A stretch of DNA of 64,000 nt. Origin: Phormidium tenue FACHB-886. GTDB lineage: Bacteria > Cyanobacteriota > Cyanobacteriia > Elainellales > Elainellaceae. Both the position numbers and the translations under genes were made by a program. Below, piece by piece: positions 36,887 through 45,344 of the stretch (the stretch's first letter is position 1; each line of letters opens with the position of its first letter). The stretch is taken from contig NZ_JACXWX010000004.1 of assembly GCF_014764505.1 (NCBI RefSeq), positions 300,840 to 364,839 on the forward strand, in the 5' to 3' direction. The notes under the pieces are model-generated. The model searched no databases, was not told the DNA's origin, and saw only the letters and a list, made by a program, of their open reading frames with translations.

Positions 36887-37099
36887 CTAGTTTGATCCAA
36901 CCAACCGTTTTAGATGAAGATATGCTTCTTCAGGCGTAAGTGGCTCAGACTGAGCTTCGTTTGGGATGTAGAACACCCAGCTATCAGGAAAGTAATGTAC
37001 AACAAAACTTGGAATCAGATTTAATTCAACCGCTCGTTTTCCTAGTTTTTCGGCTTGTTCTTCAAGACTCAATCGATCGTGAAATTCGTTCTCAGTCAT
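36887..37099 (-). CDS. Small hypothetical protein
   Basis: 70 aa: acidic helical N-terminus (LSLEEQAEKLGKRAVELNLI), a strand-like FVVHYFPDSWVFYIP, and a PLTPEEAYLHLKRL helix. No known domain. An ATG start and protein-like composition speak for a real gene, 30 bp from the HxlR stop on the opposite strand. Confidence 0.55.
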   Translation of the reverse strand: MTENEFHDRLSLEEQAEKLGKRAVELNLIPSFVVHYFPDSWVFYIPNEAQSEPLTPEEAYLHLKRLVGSN

Positions 37100-37120
37100 A
37101 ATTTTATATCTGCCAGTTTG

Positions 37121-37345
37121 CTATCGTAATGCATATCCAACACTGCGGACAGTATAAATAAAGCGATGAGATTTGCACATCTTCTTCAAACGCAAGTATC
37201 GAACATATACTGCGATAAGGTGCTGCATCAGATATTCTAACAAATCAAGCTCTTTGGCGGTTAGCAAAACTTCCTAATTCTCATAATAAACTTGTCGAGA
37301 TTCTTGGCTTAGAACAGGTTTTTCAATTGTAGGCAATTGGCTTCT
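37121..37345 (-). pseudogene. Remnant of an OmpR-type response regulator DNA-binding domain
   Basis: Minus-strand reading gives PVLSQESRQVYYEN, then an in-frame TAG, then EVLLTAKELDLLEYLMQ joined directly to VYVRYLRLKKMCKSHRFIY and TVRSVGYALR, ending in TAG at 37121. These are the first strand, recognition region and final hairpin of a winged-helix output domain, but about 25 residues (including the recognition helix) are deleted and a stop interrupts it. The REC domain is missing. Confidence 0.75.
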
Positions 37346-37398
37346 CTCCTTTGAGTATGCCTGAGCTGTGTTTGCACTCCAGCACTCAGCTCTTCTAG

Positions 37399-37426
37399 GT
37401 CAAATCTCCTAAGTCAAATCTCCTAA
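37399..37426. repeat. Exact 14-bp tandem duplication
   Basis: Two copies of GTCAAATCTCCTAA beside the decayed regulator gene. Confidence 0.75.
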
Positions 37427-37488
37427 GTTAAACGGCTTATTGAAGCGATCGTTTGCTCCAGTTCGATCAGCTCAGCTCGACCTTTAAA

Positions 37489-37562
37489 CCTTAAATCCCT
37501 TAATGCTAAAGAACTTTGAGCAAAAATGGCTCGGAAGTTCCTTAGCATTAAGGGATTTAAGG
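37489..37562. repeat. 28-bp inverted repeat (large stem-loop)
   Basis: Left arm 37489-37516 and right arm 37535-37562 pair over 28 bp with one mismatch, beginning CCTTAAATCCCTTAATGC; the loop is 18 nt. It lies in non-coding DNA 35 bp beyond the stop of the 106-aa gene. Probably a small palindromic repeat or a terminator-like element. Confidence 0.8.
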
Positions 37563-37597
37563 GATAGATCGGGTAACACTTACGATTCAAACATCTT

Positions 37598-37918
37598 CTA
37601 GGGCTGCTGGATAGAATTAGATGCTTGTAAGTAGTAGCGCTGCTCAAGCCAAATACGGGCTGCCTCTTCGGATTCCAGCCGTACAGCTTGGCAAGTTCCT
37701 GGGTCGTAGAGATGCCACCAAAGCTTGCCTTGCCGATCGCGCTGCTGCCAAACGCGCGGTTCCAGTTTAGTCATTGATGGTTGCATCAGCGATCGACAAA
37801 ATTGATTCAACCAGGCAAACGATTTTTTCTCGACTTTGCGAGTGGAACTAGTAAGCGAAGTGGAATGAAGCCGATCGATCCGAGCATAGCTAATTGTGAA
37901 GGTATTATCGTCTTTCAT
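37598..37918 (-). CDS. Hypothetical protein with a basic aromatic core
   Basis: 106 aa. Core EPRVWQQRDRQGKLWWHLYD followed by GTCQAVRLESEEAARIWLEQ looks like a compact beta-hairpin plus helix, and I have the impression of a conserved cyanobacterial family without a name. The N-terminal 45 residues are variable. A strong AGGAGA precedes the ATG at 37918. Its neighbour upstream on the same strand is the RTX-like gene, 124 bp away. Confidence 0.65.
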   Translation of the reverse strand: MKDDNTFTISYARIDRLHSTSLTSSTRKVEKKSFAWLNQFCRSLMQPSMTKLEPRVWQQRDRQGKLWWHLYDPGTCQAVRLESEEAARIWLEQRYYLQASNSIQQP

Positions 37919-38042
37919 AGAAATCTCCTAATGTAGTTGAGCAAGACTTTAAAGGCGACACAAGCGCCTAGAATGCAATGAGAACCTTTTAGAGCCAGAA
38001 TGCATCAGGAAAGCAGAGACAAGCTAGCTCTCTGGCGCAGGT

Positions 38043-38852
38043 CTAGACGTAGGTAAAGCAGCTATCGTTGAGGTGCAACGATCCAGAAGCCGTATTCTCG
38101 ATGACTCCGATCAGTTCTTTAGTGTGATTGCCGAGTAATCTCGGTGTTTTGAGATAGATTGCGGTACCAGACGCACCTACGATCGGCGAACTGCCTAGAA
38201 CATAATCAGAAGCACTACCTGCTAGCTCAATCTTGTCTTCTGACTTGTTAAACTGCTGAATCAGCGCATAGTCAGTATGTCCCGGTGAGGGATACCAATT
38301 TCCGTTGCTGTTGGTAAACAGTTTGCCATCGTCATAAGCAGCCTTCTTATCGTTTGCAGACTGATACCAAAGTTGGAATTTATCTTGCCCTCCTTCACCA
38401 ACGAGCGTATCAATCTCGTTCTTGCCATCATATCCAAAGCCGATCAGGCGATCGTTACCATTTCCGCCCAGCAGTATATCATTTCCGCCCTTACCATACA
38501 GATCGTCGTGACCGTCTTTACCCTTCAGAGTGTTATTTAACTCATTACCAAATATCTTATTATTTAGCGCATTTCCCTTACCCGTTATGGCACTACTACC
38601 TGTCTCCAGCGTTAAATTCTCTACATGGTCAGGCAAGGTATAGGAATCGATCCAAGAAAATGCCCAATCTGTCCCCTCGCCTGCATATTCAATAACCTGA
38701 TCGGCAACGTTGTCTATGGTGAAGTAATCATCTCCTTTGCCACCATACATGATGCCACCGCCAAGAGAATCGCTGCCGCCTTTACCGTAAACTTCATAGG
38801 TGTTGTCATACTGCAGAACGTTATCCTGATCGTTACCGTAAATTGTTGGCAT
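38043..38852 (-). CDS. RTX-type calcium-binding repeat protein
   Basis: 269 aa. Nonapeptide-like GGxGxD repeats at about residues 22-45 (GKGGSDSLGGG, GGKGDDYF) and 105-145 (KGKDGHDDLYGKGGNDILLG then GNGNDRLIG) would fold as a calcium beta-roll. VIEYAGEGTDWAFSWIDSYT and LPDHVENLTL between them are typical of cyanobacterial hemolysin-like proteins. No N-terminal signal is present; such proteins leave by type I secretion through a C-terminal signal. A good ribosome-binding site AAAGGAG precedes the ATG. Its upstream region is a duplicate of that of the PPC gene. Confidence 0.9.
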   Translation of the reverse strand: MPTIYGNDQDNVLQYDNTYEVYGKGGSDSLGGGIMYGGKGDDYFTIDNVADQVIEYAGEGTDWAFSWIDSYTLPDHVENLTLETGSSAITGKGNALNNKIFGNELNNTLKGKDGHDDLYGKGGNDILLGGNGNDRLIGFGYDGKNEIDTLVGEGGQDKFQLWYQSANDKKAAYDDGKLFTNSNGNWYPSPGHTDYALIQQFNKSEDKIELAGSASDYVLGSSPIVGASGTAIYLKTPRLLGNHTKELIGVIENTASGSLHLNDSCFTYV

Positions 38853-38953
38853 GATTGTTGCTCCTTTGAAACACTGTTGCGGTTGGAATTTTTCTGCCCG
38901 CTTACAAAGCTTTAGAACAGCAGCGCGTTTGTTGTTCCTTTCTGTTCATAAAT

Positions 38954-39071
38954 CTAATGTATTCAGTAATTGCCTACAGACCATCCAATAAATGTCATTG
39001 TCTAGGCATTACATTTGTCATTAGAGAAAACCAATAATTCATCAAGCAGTATCACCCGATCGGGTGAAGTG
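38954..39071 (-). promoter_or_regulatory. Upstream module of the RTX gene (copy A)
   Basis: 118 bp similar along its whole length to 40336-40454. Shared: GACCATCCAATAAATGTCA, CATTACATTTGTCATT, TTCATCA and the 16-bp palindrome TCACCCGATCGGGTGA. Read toward the gene it contains ATGACAAATGTAAT and ATGACATTTATTGG, plausible regulator half-sites. It ends about 100 bp upstream of the RTX ATG. Confidence 0.65.
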
Positions 39072-39168
39072 GCGAGCGCAGACCAACCTCCTAGGAGATC
39101 GTTCTGCTCACATTTTGAAGCGATCTCAATGGATACATAATAGGTACGCGAACAATACTGAATGCATA

Positions 39169-39205
39169 GTTTTGCGCCTGCTCCCATCAGGAGCAGGCGC
39201 AAAAC
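39169..39205. terminator. Strong hairpin downstream of the PPC gene
   Basis: Perfect 16-bp arms GTTTTGCGCCTGCTCC / GGAGCAGGCGCAAAAC with a 5-nt loop. The arms end in four T or A, so it can serve as an intrinsic terminator for transcription from the PPC gene and insulate the RTX upstream module. Confidence 0.65.
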
Positions 39206-39397
39206 TGCAAAGATATAAGAGCCGGATTATCAACCCGGAAAGTAATAGAGGTTAAACTGTTCTAGTAGGGTAGGGAGTGCTCACGAACCCTTACCGTTTA
39301 AGGCGCATTTGTTAAGGGCGGGCAGTACCCACCCTGCAGAATTATGCATTCTCACGCCTGGTTTAACCCCAGATGCAGGAAGGGTGCAAGATTTACA

Positions 39398-40147
39398 TTA
39401 GCCAATTCCGATATCGCTTTGGAAACTGATGTTGTAGTTGGTGTTGCCGCTGACTTGATAGACCTGAAGCAGGTAGTTTCCACCCAGCGCCAGATCGGTT
39501 AAAATCTGCTCTGACTGGCTACCCAGCTTAACCGATGTCTTAGCCACTTCGCTGCCATTCACAATTCCATTGTTATCTAAATCACGAATCAGCCGCATGT
39601 CAGCATTAGCACTGAGCCCACTCAAAGTAATTTTAACTTCGTGCCCATTGACATAGTTGAAGGCATAAACATCAGCAGTGTTAGTATTATCAATTTTGCC
39701 GCTATACGATTTAGCATCGTAGTTCGCCAATGTGCCTACCTGTATTTCTTTGGGCAGCAAATTGCTGGCAACCGAACCAGTCGTGGCAGACAAATCCAGG
39801 CTATAAATCCGGTTGTTAACGGGTATCCCCAAATTTGTTCCACCAACGATCTGAGCGAGATAGGCTCCTGCACCAGCCGTGTAGTTGATCCCTTCATTGC
39901 CACCGAACAGAAGAGCATCTTTGCCTTTTGCTAGCAATTCATCTGCACCATCCAATTGCCCGTTAGCGTTTGTGTCTCGATACAGGTTCAGATTCGTATT
40001 TCCTTTCTCAGAATTGAGCGCTAGATTGATGTCCTTTGTACCGCTGATCGTGAATGCAAACACATCTGTCATATCAGAGTCATTAACAGAGAAATGATCT
40101 TTGGAGACAACGGTGCTGCTTAAGGAACCAATGTTGTAGGTGGTCAT
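39398..40147 (-). CDS. Secreted-type protein with two PPC domains
   Basis: 249 aa built from two pre-peptidase C-terminal-like repeats: residues about 10-115 (DVFAFTISGTKDINLALN ... NLNLYRDTNANGQLDGADEL) and 135-245 (DVYAFNYVNGHEVKITLSGL ... DMRLIRDLDNNGIVNGSE). Each carries an EF-like D-x-N-x-(N)-G segment that may bind Ca2+. PPC domains normally trail secreted proteases; here they stand alone without a signal peptide, so export may follow an RTX-like route. It has a duplicated promoter with the RTX gene and lies beside the NarL-type system. Confidence 0.82.
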   Translation of the reverse strand: MTTYNIGSLSSTVVSKDHFSVNDSDMTDVFAFTISGTKDINLALNSEKGNTNLNLYRDTNANGQLDGADELLAKGKDALLFGGNEGINYTAGAGAYLAQIVGGTNLGIPVNNRIYSLDLSATTGSVASNLLPKEIQVGTLANYDAKSYSGKIDNTNTADVYAFNYVNGHEVKITLSGLSANADMRLIRDLDNNGIVNGSEVAKTSVKLGSQSEQILTDLALGGNYLLQVYQVSGNTNYNISFQSDIGIG

Positions 40148-40335
40148 TGTTGTATGGAGCTAGAATTGTAAGGTGAATTTGTTTAGAAACAGTAGAGCTG
40201 AAAGAAAATAGAAAAGTGAGAAATCAAAGTAAGAAGTCACGGGAACCAACTGGTATAAAGCTGATGCTTTCATTGATTCAGAAGCTGGCGCCTGAACTTC
40301 TCGTCTATCCTCAATCTGTCTCTCGTTTCATATCT

Positions 40336-40454
40336 CTAATGTATCCAGGCACATCCCATCGACCATCCAATAAATGTCACTGCTATGACATTACATTTGT
40401 CATTCGCTGAAGCAAACAAGTTCATCAGGCTGTATCACCCGATCGGGTGAAGTG
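40336..40454 (-). promoter_or_regulatory. Upstream module of the PPC gene (copy B)
   Basis: Counterpart of 38954-39071, about three quarters identical by eye. In this copy ATGACA-N7-TGTCAT forms a perfect inverted pair, and a second TGACATTTATTGGATGG follows toward the gene. It ends 188 bp upstream of the PPC ATG and starts 27 bp past the stop of the NarL-type regulator gene; its CCCGATCGGG palindrome could also end that transcript. Confidence 0.65.
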
Positions 40455-40480
40455 ATGCTGCGGCTCTGCGAGCTATTAAG

Positions 40481-41161
40481 TTAATCGGCTGTAGTGTCTT
40501 CGAGCAACGGCAGAAAAGTATTGGCGAGGATTGCGGCTTGGGTACGATCGCGCAAATTGAGCCGCATTAAGATCCGTGAAATGTGATTTCGCACCGTTCC
40601 TTCTGTGAGAAACAGCGTCTGAGCGATCTCGCGGTTGCTGGCGCCGGTAGCAATCAGCCGCAAAACTTCCCGCTCTCTGGCAGTAAGGTCTTGAAGTTCA
40701 CGGGGTGGCTCTGGCGCTTTGAGTTCTGGGGGAGGCACATGGGCGATCATTTTCTCCAGAATGCCCGGTCCGAATTGGGTATAGCCTCGGTGAATCGAGT
40801 GAATCGCTTCTGCTAGCTCCTCGGACGGCGTATCTTTGAGCAAATAGCCTTTAGCCCCATGACGCAGTGCCTCTGCCACGTATTGCGTGTCGTCAAAGGT
40901 CGTGAGAATTAGAATTTTTGCCTCTGGGAACTGTTGACGGATTTGCTGCGTTGCCATCACACCATCCATGACAGGCATCCGGATATCCATTAGCACCACA
41001 TCTGGCGATTGCTCTGTCGCCTGCAGCGCTTCTAGCACCTGGATCGCCCGTTGTCCGTTCTCTGCTTCTGCAATCACTTTCAGATCAGGCTTGGTATCAA
41101 GGAGCGTTTTCAATCCACGTCGGATAATTTCTTGGTCTTCAACGAGCAAAAGTCGGATCAT
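40481..41161 (-). CDS. NarL/LuxR-family response regulator
   Basis: 226 aa. REC: LLLVEDQEIIRRG (acidic Glu-Asp pair), phospho-Asp in VVLMDIRMPVMDG (about 58), Thr in ILTTFDD, Lys in YLLKDTP. Linker EKMIAHVPPPELKAPEPPRE. LuxR HTH: LTAREREVLRLIATGASNRE then LFLTEGTVRNHISRIL. It lies 32 bp after the kinase gene 41194 in one transcript. The duplicated modules with repeated TGACA-type half-sites beside it are candidate targets. Confidence 0.95.
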   Translation of the reverse strand: MIRLLLVEDQEIIRRGLKTLLDTKPDLKVIAEAENGQRAIQVLEALQATEQSPDVVLMDIRMPVMDGVMATQQIRQQFPEAKILILTTFDDTQYVAEALRHGAKGYLLKDTPSEELAEAIHSIHRGYTQFGPGILEKMIAHVPPPELKAPEPPRELQDLTAREREVLRLIATGASNREIAQTLFLTEGTVRNHISRILMRLNLRDRTQAAILANTFLPLLEDTTAD

Positions 41162-41193
41162 GAGGGGGCGGGTAGAGGAGAATAGCAGCAGAA

Positions 41194-42300
41194 TTAACGG
41201 GGGGATGAGGAAGGAAAGAAGGCGGTAATGCGGCAGCCTTGCTGGGGAGTGCTGTCGATCGACAACTGCCCACCCACAGCGCTGGCTCGCTCTTGCATCC
41301 CCCGCAGCCCGAAACCCGTAGGGTTGGCACTGGGATGAAAGCCTTTACCGTTATCTTGTAGCGTCAGGTGTAGACCCGTTGCAGCAGAATGGATGCGGAG
41401 TTGAACGATCGACGCGTCAGCATGTTTCAGGATGTTGGTGAGTCCTTCCTGGACAATGCGATAAATGGCAGTGTTAATGAGGTTAGAGGTGGGGTGAGAC
41501 AGTTCAATCTGAGAGTCAGGCAGAATACCGCTTGTGTGGTGAAACTCTTGAGTCAAAGTGACGATCGCCGCTTCCAGTAGTTTCTCTTGCAGTGGGTCAG
41601 CCCGTAGATCGCTAACCGAGTGCCGCACGGCTTGCAGGGCATCGGCGCTGAGCTGCTTGGCTTCGCGCACAAAACTATAGGCTTTGCTGGCATCTGCCTG
41701 CCAGAGCGTCAAGGCAGTTTCTAGCTGAATGCTGAGCGCTACCAGCGCATGTCCTAGCGAATCGTGAATGTCGCGAGCGATGCGGTTGCGCTCTTCGATC
41801 GCCGTCATTGCTTCAATGCGTTGATTCAGCGCTTTTTCCTGCTCCAACGATCGGCGTAGCTCAACTTCTGCCTTCTGTAGCTGCTCGTTTCGCCCCTGTA
41901 GCTGCGTCTGTAGCCGACAGAGCTTAAGCTGATTTTCAATACGGGCAATCACTTCTTCAACGTGAAACGGCTTGGCGATGTAATCAACGCCACCGACTGA
42001 GAAAGCCATTACTTTATCAAACACCTCGTTCAAGGCGCTGATGAAAATTACCGGGATTTCCTGCGTAGTTCGATCGGTTTTGAGCTGGCGACACAGGTCA
42101 AAACCGTTAACTCCTGGCATGTTGATGTCAAGCAAGATCAGATCGGGAGCTTGAGCGCGAATCCCCATCAGCGCCGTTGATGCGTTAGTGACGCTTCGCA
42201 CGTCGTATCCTTGCTCCTCCAGCATGGTCGAGAGCAGCCGCAGATTATCGAGCGTGTCATCCACAATCAGAATATCGCCTTGGGATTCACTGCTATTCAT
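41194..42300 (-). CDS. REC-HisKA_3 hybrid sensor kinase
   Basis: 368 aa, soluble. An N-terminal REC (about 8-125: LIVDDTLDNLRLL, phospho-Asp in ILLDINMPGVNG, Lys in IAKPFH) is followed by a coiled coil (LQGRNEQLQKAEVELRRSLE), then HisKA_3 with phospho-His in ARDIHDSLGHAL (about 176) and a HATPase (QEGLTNILKHADA, LQDNGKGF, GFGLRGMQERA). The input is therefore another phosphorelay, not a ligand: the REC domain must be phosphorylated by a different kinase, for example one of the hybrid kinases divergently encoded next to it. It is divergent from 42423 (122 bp). Confidence 0.94.
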   Translation of the reverse strand: MNSSESQGDILIVDDTLDNLRLLSTMLEEQGYDVRSVTNASTALMGIRAQAPDLILLDINMPGVNGFDLCRQLKTDRTTQEIPVIFISALNEVFDKVMAFSVGGVDYIAKPFHVEEVIARIENQLKLCRLQTQLQGRNEQLQKAEVELRRSLEQEKALNQRIEAMTAIEERNRIARDIHDSLGHALVALSIQLETALTLWQADASKAYSFVREAKQLSADALQAVRHSVSDLRADPLQEKLLEAAIVTLTQEFHHTSGILPDSQIELSHPTSNLINTAIYRIVQEGLTNILKHADASIVQLRIHSAATGLHLTLQDNGKGFHPSANPTGFGLRGMQERASAVGGQLSIDSTPQQGCRITAFFPSSSPR

Positions 42301-42422
42301 AGAACTTCACATATTCGATCGCTCAAGTGCCACGGGCGCTAAGCCCCCAGATTCAAAATCTTAAAGCGGTGTGTGCTCAAACCTGTAATTGTCGTAACAA
42401 ACTTTAGATTTCGGTTGCTTTT

Positions 42423-45344
42423 GTGCTAATCAATGAGCAGAAGCAGGCAATCGATCGATCTATGGGTGATGAAGTCAAAGGGCAATATTCACAGCGAGAG
42501 CGATATCTGACAGCACTCCTAGAGGTGCAGCGACAGCTGCTGGCAGCAAACACCGAAGACGGCTATGCTGCAGTGCTGCAACTCCTGGGAGAAGTGAGTG
42601 ATGCCAGCCGAGTATACGTGTTTGAAAACGAGTTTGATCCCGATCGCCTTGTAGTTAGCCAGCGGATTGAGTGGTGTGCACCCGGCATCACATCGCAGAT
42701 TGATAATGTGATGATGCAGCAAGAAGTAATTGCCGATTACTTCCCAGACTGGGTGCCTCTGATTCTCCAGGGAAAACCGATTCAGACCTTCACGACAGAT
42801 TTGCCTGCCTGTGGACGAAAATTTTTAGAAGCACAAGACATCCAAGCGCTGCTGGTGATTCCGATCGTTGCCGAAGGGAAATTTCTGGGAATTCTCGGCT
42901 TCGATCGCTGTACTAAAGCCCAGCTTTGGGAAGCTGAGGAGATTGAGCTGCTACAGTCTGCAGCAGCGGCAATTGTGTTATGGACTGAACGAGAGCGTAC
43001 AGCAGTGCAACTGCAAGAAAGCGAACTGCTGTTTCGATCGATTTTTGAAAACTCTGCTGTAGCAATTGGCTTAAACCAGCCAGATGGGACAACCCTCGTT
43101 AACAATGCCGCTTCACTCAGCTCTCTAGGCTACACCGCCGAGGAAATGCAGAGCATGTCATTTGGAGACTATACCTATCCAGATGATTTGGCGGCAGAGC
43201 TGGGGCTGTATAAAGAACTGTTGACAGGAAAGCGTGAGTCTTACCAGATTGAGAAACGCTATATCCGTAAAGACCAGCAGCTCGTTTGGGCAAGGTTAAC
43301 AGTATCTGCAGTGCGAGACAGCGCAGGGAAAACACTTCTCACTTTTGCAATGTCCGAAGATATCACAGAACAAAGACAGGTAGAAGCCGACTTGAGAGAA
43401 CGAGTGCGGCTGGCAGCGTTAACTGCAGATATTAGCATTGCCTCAACTGAAGGAAGCACACTGCAAGATATGCTAGAGCGATGTGCTGAAGCGCTATTAA
43501 AGCATCTTGATGTAGCTTTTTCCCGCATCTGGACGGTAAATGCTTCTACACAAGCTCTGGAGCTGCAAGCAAGCAAGGGGCTGTATACGCACTTGAACGG
43601 TATGCATAGCCGCATTCGGATTGGAGAATATAAAATTGAACGAATTGCCCAAGCGCGGCAGCCATTGCTAACTAACGATATCCTCAGCGATCCACATATC
43701 CATGACAAAGCTTGGGCAAAACGTGAAGGTATGGTGGCATTTGCGGGCTATCCGCTCATCGTTGAAGATCGCGTTGTGGGTGTTGTGGCGGTTTTTGCGC
43801 AACAGCCCCTGCCAGAAACCACGCTGCAGGAGATGGGATCGATCGTCAATCAGATTGCTTTGGGCATTGAGCGCAAGCAAAGTGAAGAGGTTCTCAGGCA
43901 GGCGCTAGAAGCCGCCAAAGTTGCGAATCGTGCCAAAAGCCAGTTCCTTTCTCACATGAGCCATGAATTGCGAACACCGCTAAATGTAATACTGGGATTT
44001 ACACAGCTGCTAGCCCGTGGACAACTGCTAACCCCACAGCAGCAAAACTACATTGATACAATCAACCGCAGCGGTGAACATTTGCTGGTGTTGATTAACG
44101 ATGTCTTGGAGATGTCGAAGATTGAAGCTGGACAATTGGTTTTAAACGAAACTGAGTTTGATTTGTGTCATCTGCTGGATTGGCTGTTTCAGATGCTGCG
44201 CCTGAAAGCTGAGACTAAGCATCTGGCATTTAACGTTGAATGCGCTGAGGCAGTACCTCGCTGCATCCGTGCCGATCGCGGCAAGCTGCTTCAGGTATTG
44301 ATGAACCTGTTGGGCAATGCGATTAAATTCACTGATGACGGTAGCGTGGTGCTGCAGGTAGAAGGCGGGGAGCATTGGAAACCAGATCAATCTAAGCCAA
44401 TACGACTGAAGTTTGAGGTAGTTGATACAGGCATTGGCATTGCTCCAGAGGATTTGCATCGTCTGTTTGAGCCATTTATCCAAACTCAAGCAGAACAAGC
44501 GAATCCAGAAATCAGCCAGGAGGGAACTGGGTTAGGCTTGGCGATTAGTCAGCGATTTGTACGGCTGATGGGTGGAGAAATTAGTGTGAGTAGTCAAGTT
44601 GGGCAGGGTTCAGTGTTTCGATTCAGTTTACCTGTGCAGCCCGTGGCGCCGCATCGCGTCCGCTGCGATCGGCAGCAGCGGGTGGTGAAACTCGCGCCGC
44701 ATCAGCCCGTTTACCGGATTTTAGTTGTAGAAGACAATGCAGACAATCGCCGCTTCTTGGTCGAGCTACTGACACCAGTCGGGTTTGCGGTGCAGGAGGC
44801 GGCAAACGGCGCTGAGGCAATCGAACGGTGGCGCAATTGGTCACCCCATTTAATCTGGATGGATATTCAAATGCCTGTGATGGATGGTTACACTGCAACT
44901 CGACAAATTAAAGCAACCCCGCAGCCGCCAATCATTATTGCCCTAACCGGCAGCGCGTTTGAAGAAGACCGAGTCGTTGCGATGTCGATCGGCTGCGACG
45001 ATTTTGTGCGAAAGCCCGTTGCTGCCCATGTGATTTTTGAGAAGCTGACTCAATATCTGGGGGTGCAATATCTCTATACCCCGCCCTGGCAGGAAGCTAA
45101 CCCACCGGTAGGCAAGCGCAATTCTGCACAGCCGCCCTCGACTGCCGGAATGCCGCATGAGTGGATCAGGCAGCTCCATCAAGCAGCAGTTCGCGTCAAC
45201 GCGAAGCAAGTACAGACCCTGATCAAACAAATTCCTACAGAGCAATCTCATTTAATTCAATATCTAAACGATTTAGTGCAGCATTTCCAGTTTGAGAAAA
45301 TTGTGGCGTTGGCAGAAGCAGTTGAGGGAGAGAAAAATGATTAG
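42423..45344 (+). CDS. GAF/PAS hybrid histidine kinase with C-terminal REC
   Basis: 973 aa, no membrane helices. Order: helical start, GAF (about 35-195), PAS (about 205-320), GAF (about 335-490), HisKA with His 514 in HMSHELRTPLN, HATPase (DRGKLLQVLMNLLGNAIKFT, DTGIGIAP, GTGLGLAIS), REC with phospho-Asp 814 in IWMDIQMPVMDG, and a 95-residue C-terminal tail containing TQYLGVQYLY. The tail is shared with the kinase at 46803. The start is GTG 42423; ATG 42462 is an alternative. The stop overlaps the binding-protein gene start by eight bases. Confidence 0.93.
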   Translation: MLINEQKQAIDRSMGDEVKGQYSQRERYLTALLEVQRQLLAANTEDGYAAVLQLLGEVSDASRVYVFENEFDPDRLVVSQRIEWCAPGITSQIDNVMMQQEVIADYFPDWVPLILQGKPIQTFTTDLPACGRKFLEAQDIQALLVIPIVAEGKFLGILGFDRCTKAQLWEAEEIELLQSAAAAIVLWTERERTAVQLQESELLFRSIFENSAVAIGLNQPDGTTLVNNAASLSSLGYTAEEMQSMSFGDYTYPDDLAAELGLYKELLTGKRESYQIEKRYIRKDQQLVWARLTVSAVRDSAGKTLLTFAMSEDITEQRQVEADLRERVRLAALTADISIASTEGSTLQDMLERCAEALLKHLDVAFSRIWTVNASTQALELQASKGLYTHLNGMHSRIRIGEYKIERIAQARQPLLTNDILSDPHIHDKAWAKREGMVAFAGYPLIVEDRVVGVVAVFAQQPLPETTLQEMGSIVNQIALGIERKQSEEVLRQALEAAKVANRAKSQFLSHMSHELRTPLNVILGFTQLLARGQLLTPQQQNYIDTINRSGEHLLVLINDVLEMSKIEAGQLVLNETEFDLCHLLDWLFQMLRLKAETKHLAFNVECAEAVPRCIRADRGKLLQVLMNLLGNAIKFTDDGSVVLQVEGGEHWKPDQSKPIRLKFEVVDTGIGIAPEDLHRLFEPFIQTQAEQANPEISQEGTGLGLAISQRFVRLMGGEISVSSQVGQGSVFRFSLPVQPVAPHRVRCDRQQRVVKLAPHQPVYRILVVEDNADNRRFLVELLTPVGFAVQEAANGAEAIERWRNWSPHLIWMDIQMPVMDGYTATRQIKATPQPPIIIALTGSAFEEDRVVAMSIGCDDFVRKPVAAHVIFEKLTQYLGVQYLYTPPWQEANPPVGKRNSAQPPSTAGMPHEWIRQLHQAAVRVNAKQVQTLIKQIPTEQSHLIQYLNDLVQHFQFEKIVALAEAVEGEKND

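Noticed and set aside
38043..38852. RTX toxin with haemolytic activity
   Set aside because: Only the calcium-binding repeats are present; no toxin or acyltransferase genes and no activity motif, so a toxin call is not supported.
42462..42464. Use of ATG 42462 as start for the hybrid kinase
   Set aside because: No better ribosome-binding site than GTG 42423; I kept the longer form and recorded the alternative. A start-mapping experiment would decide.
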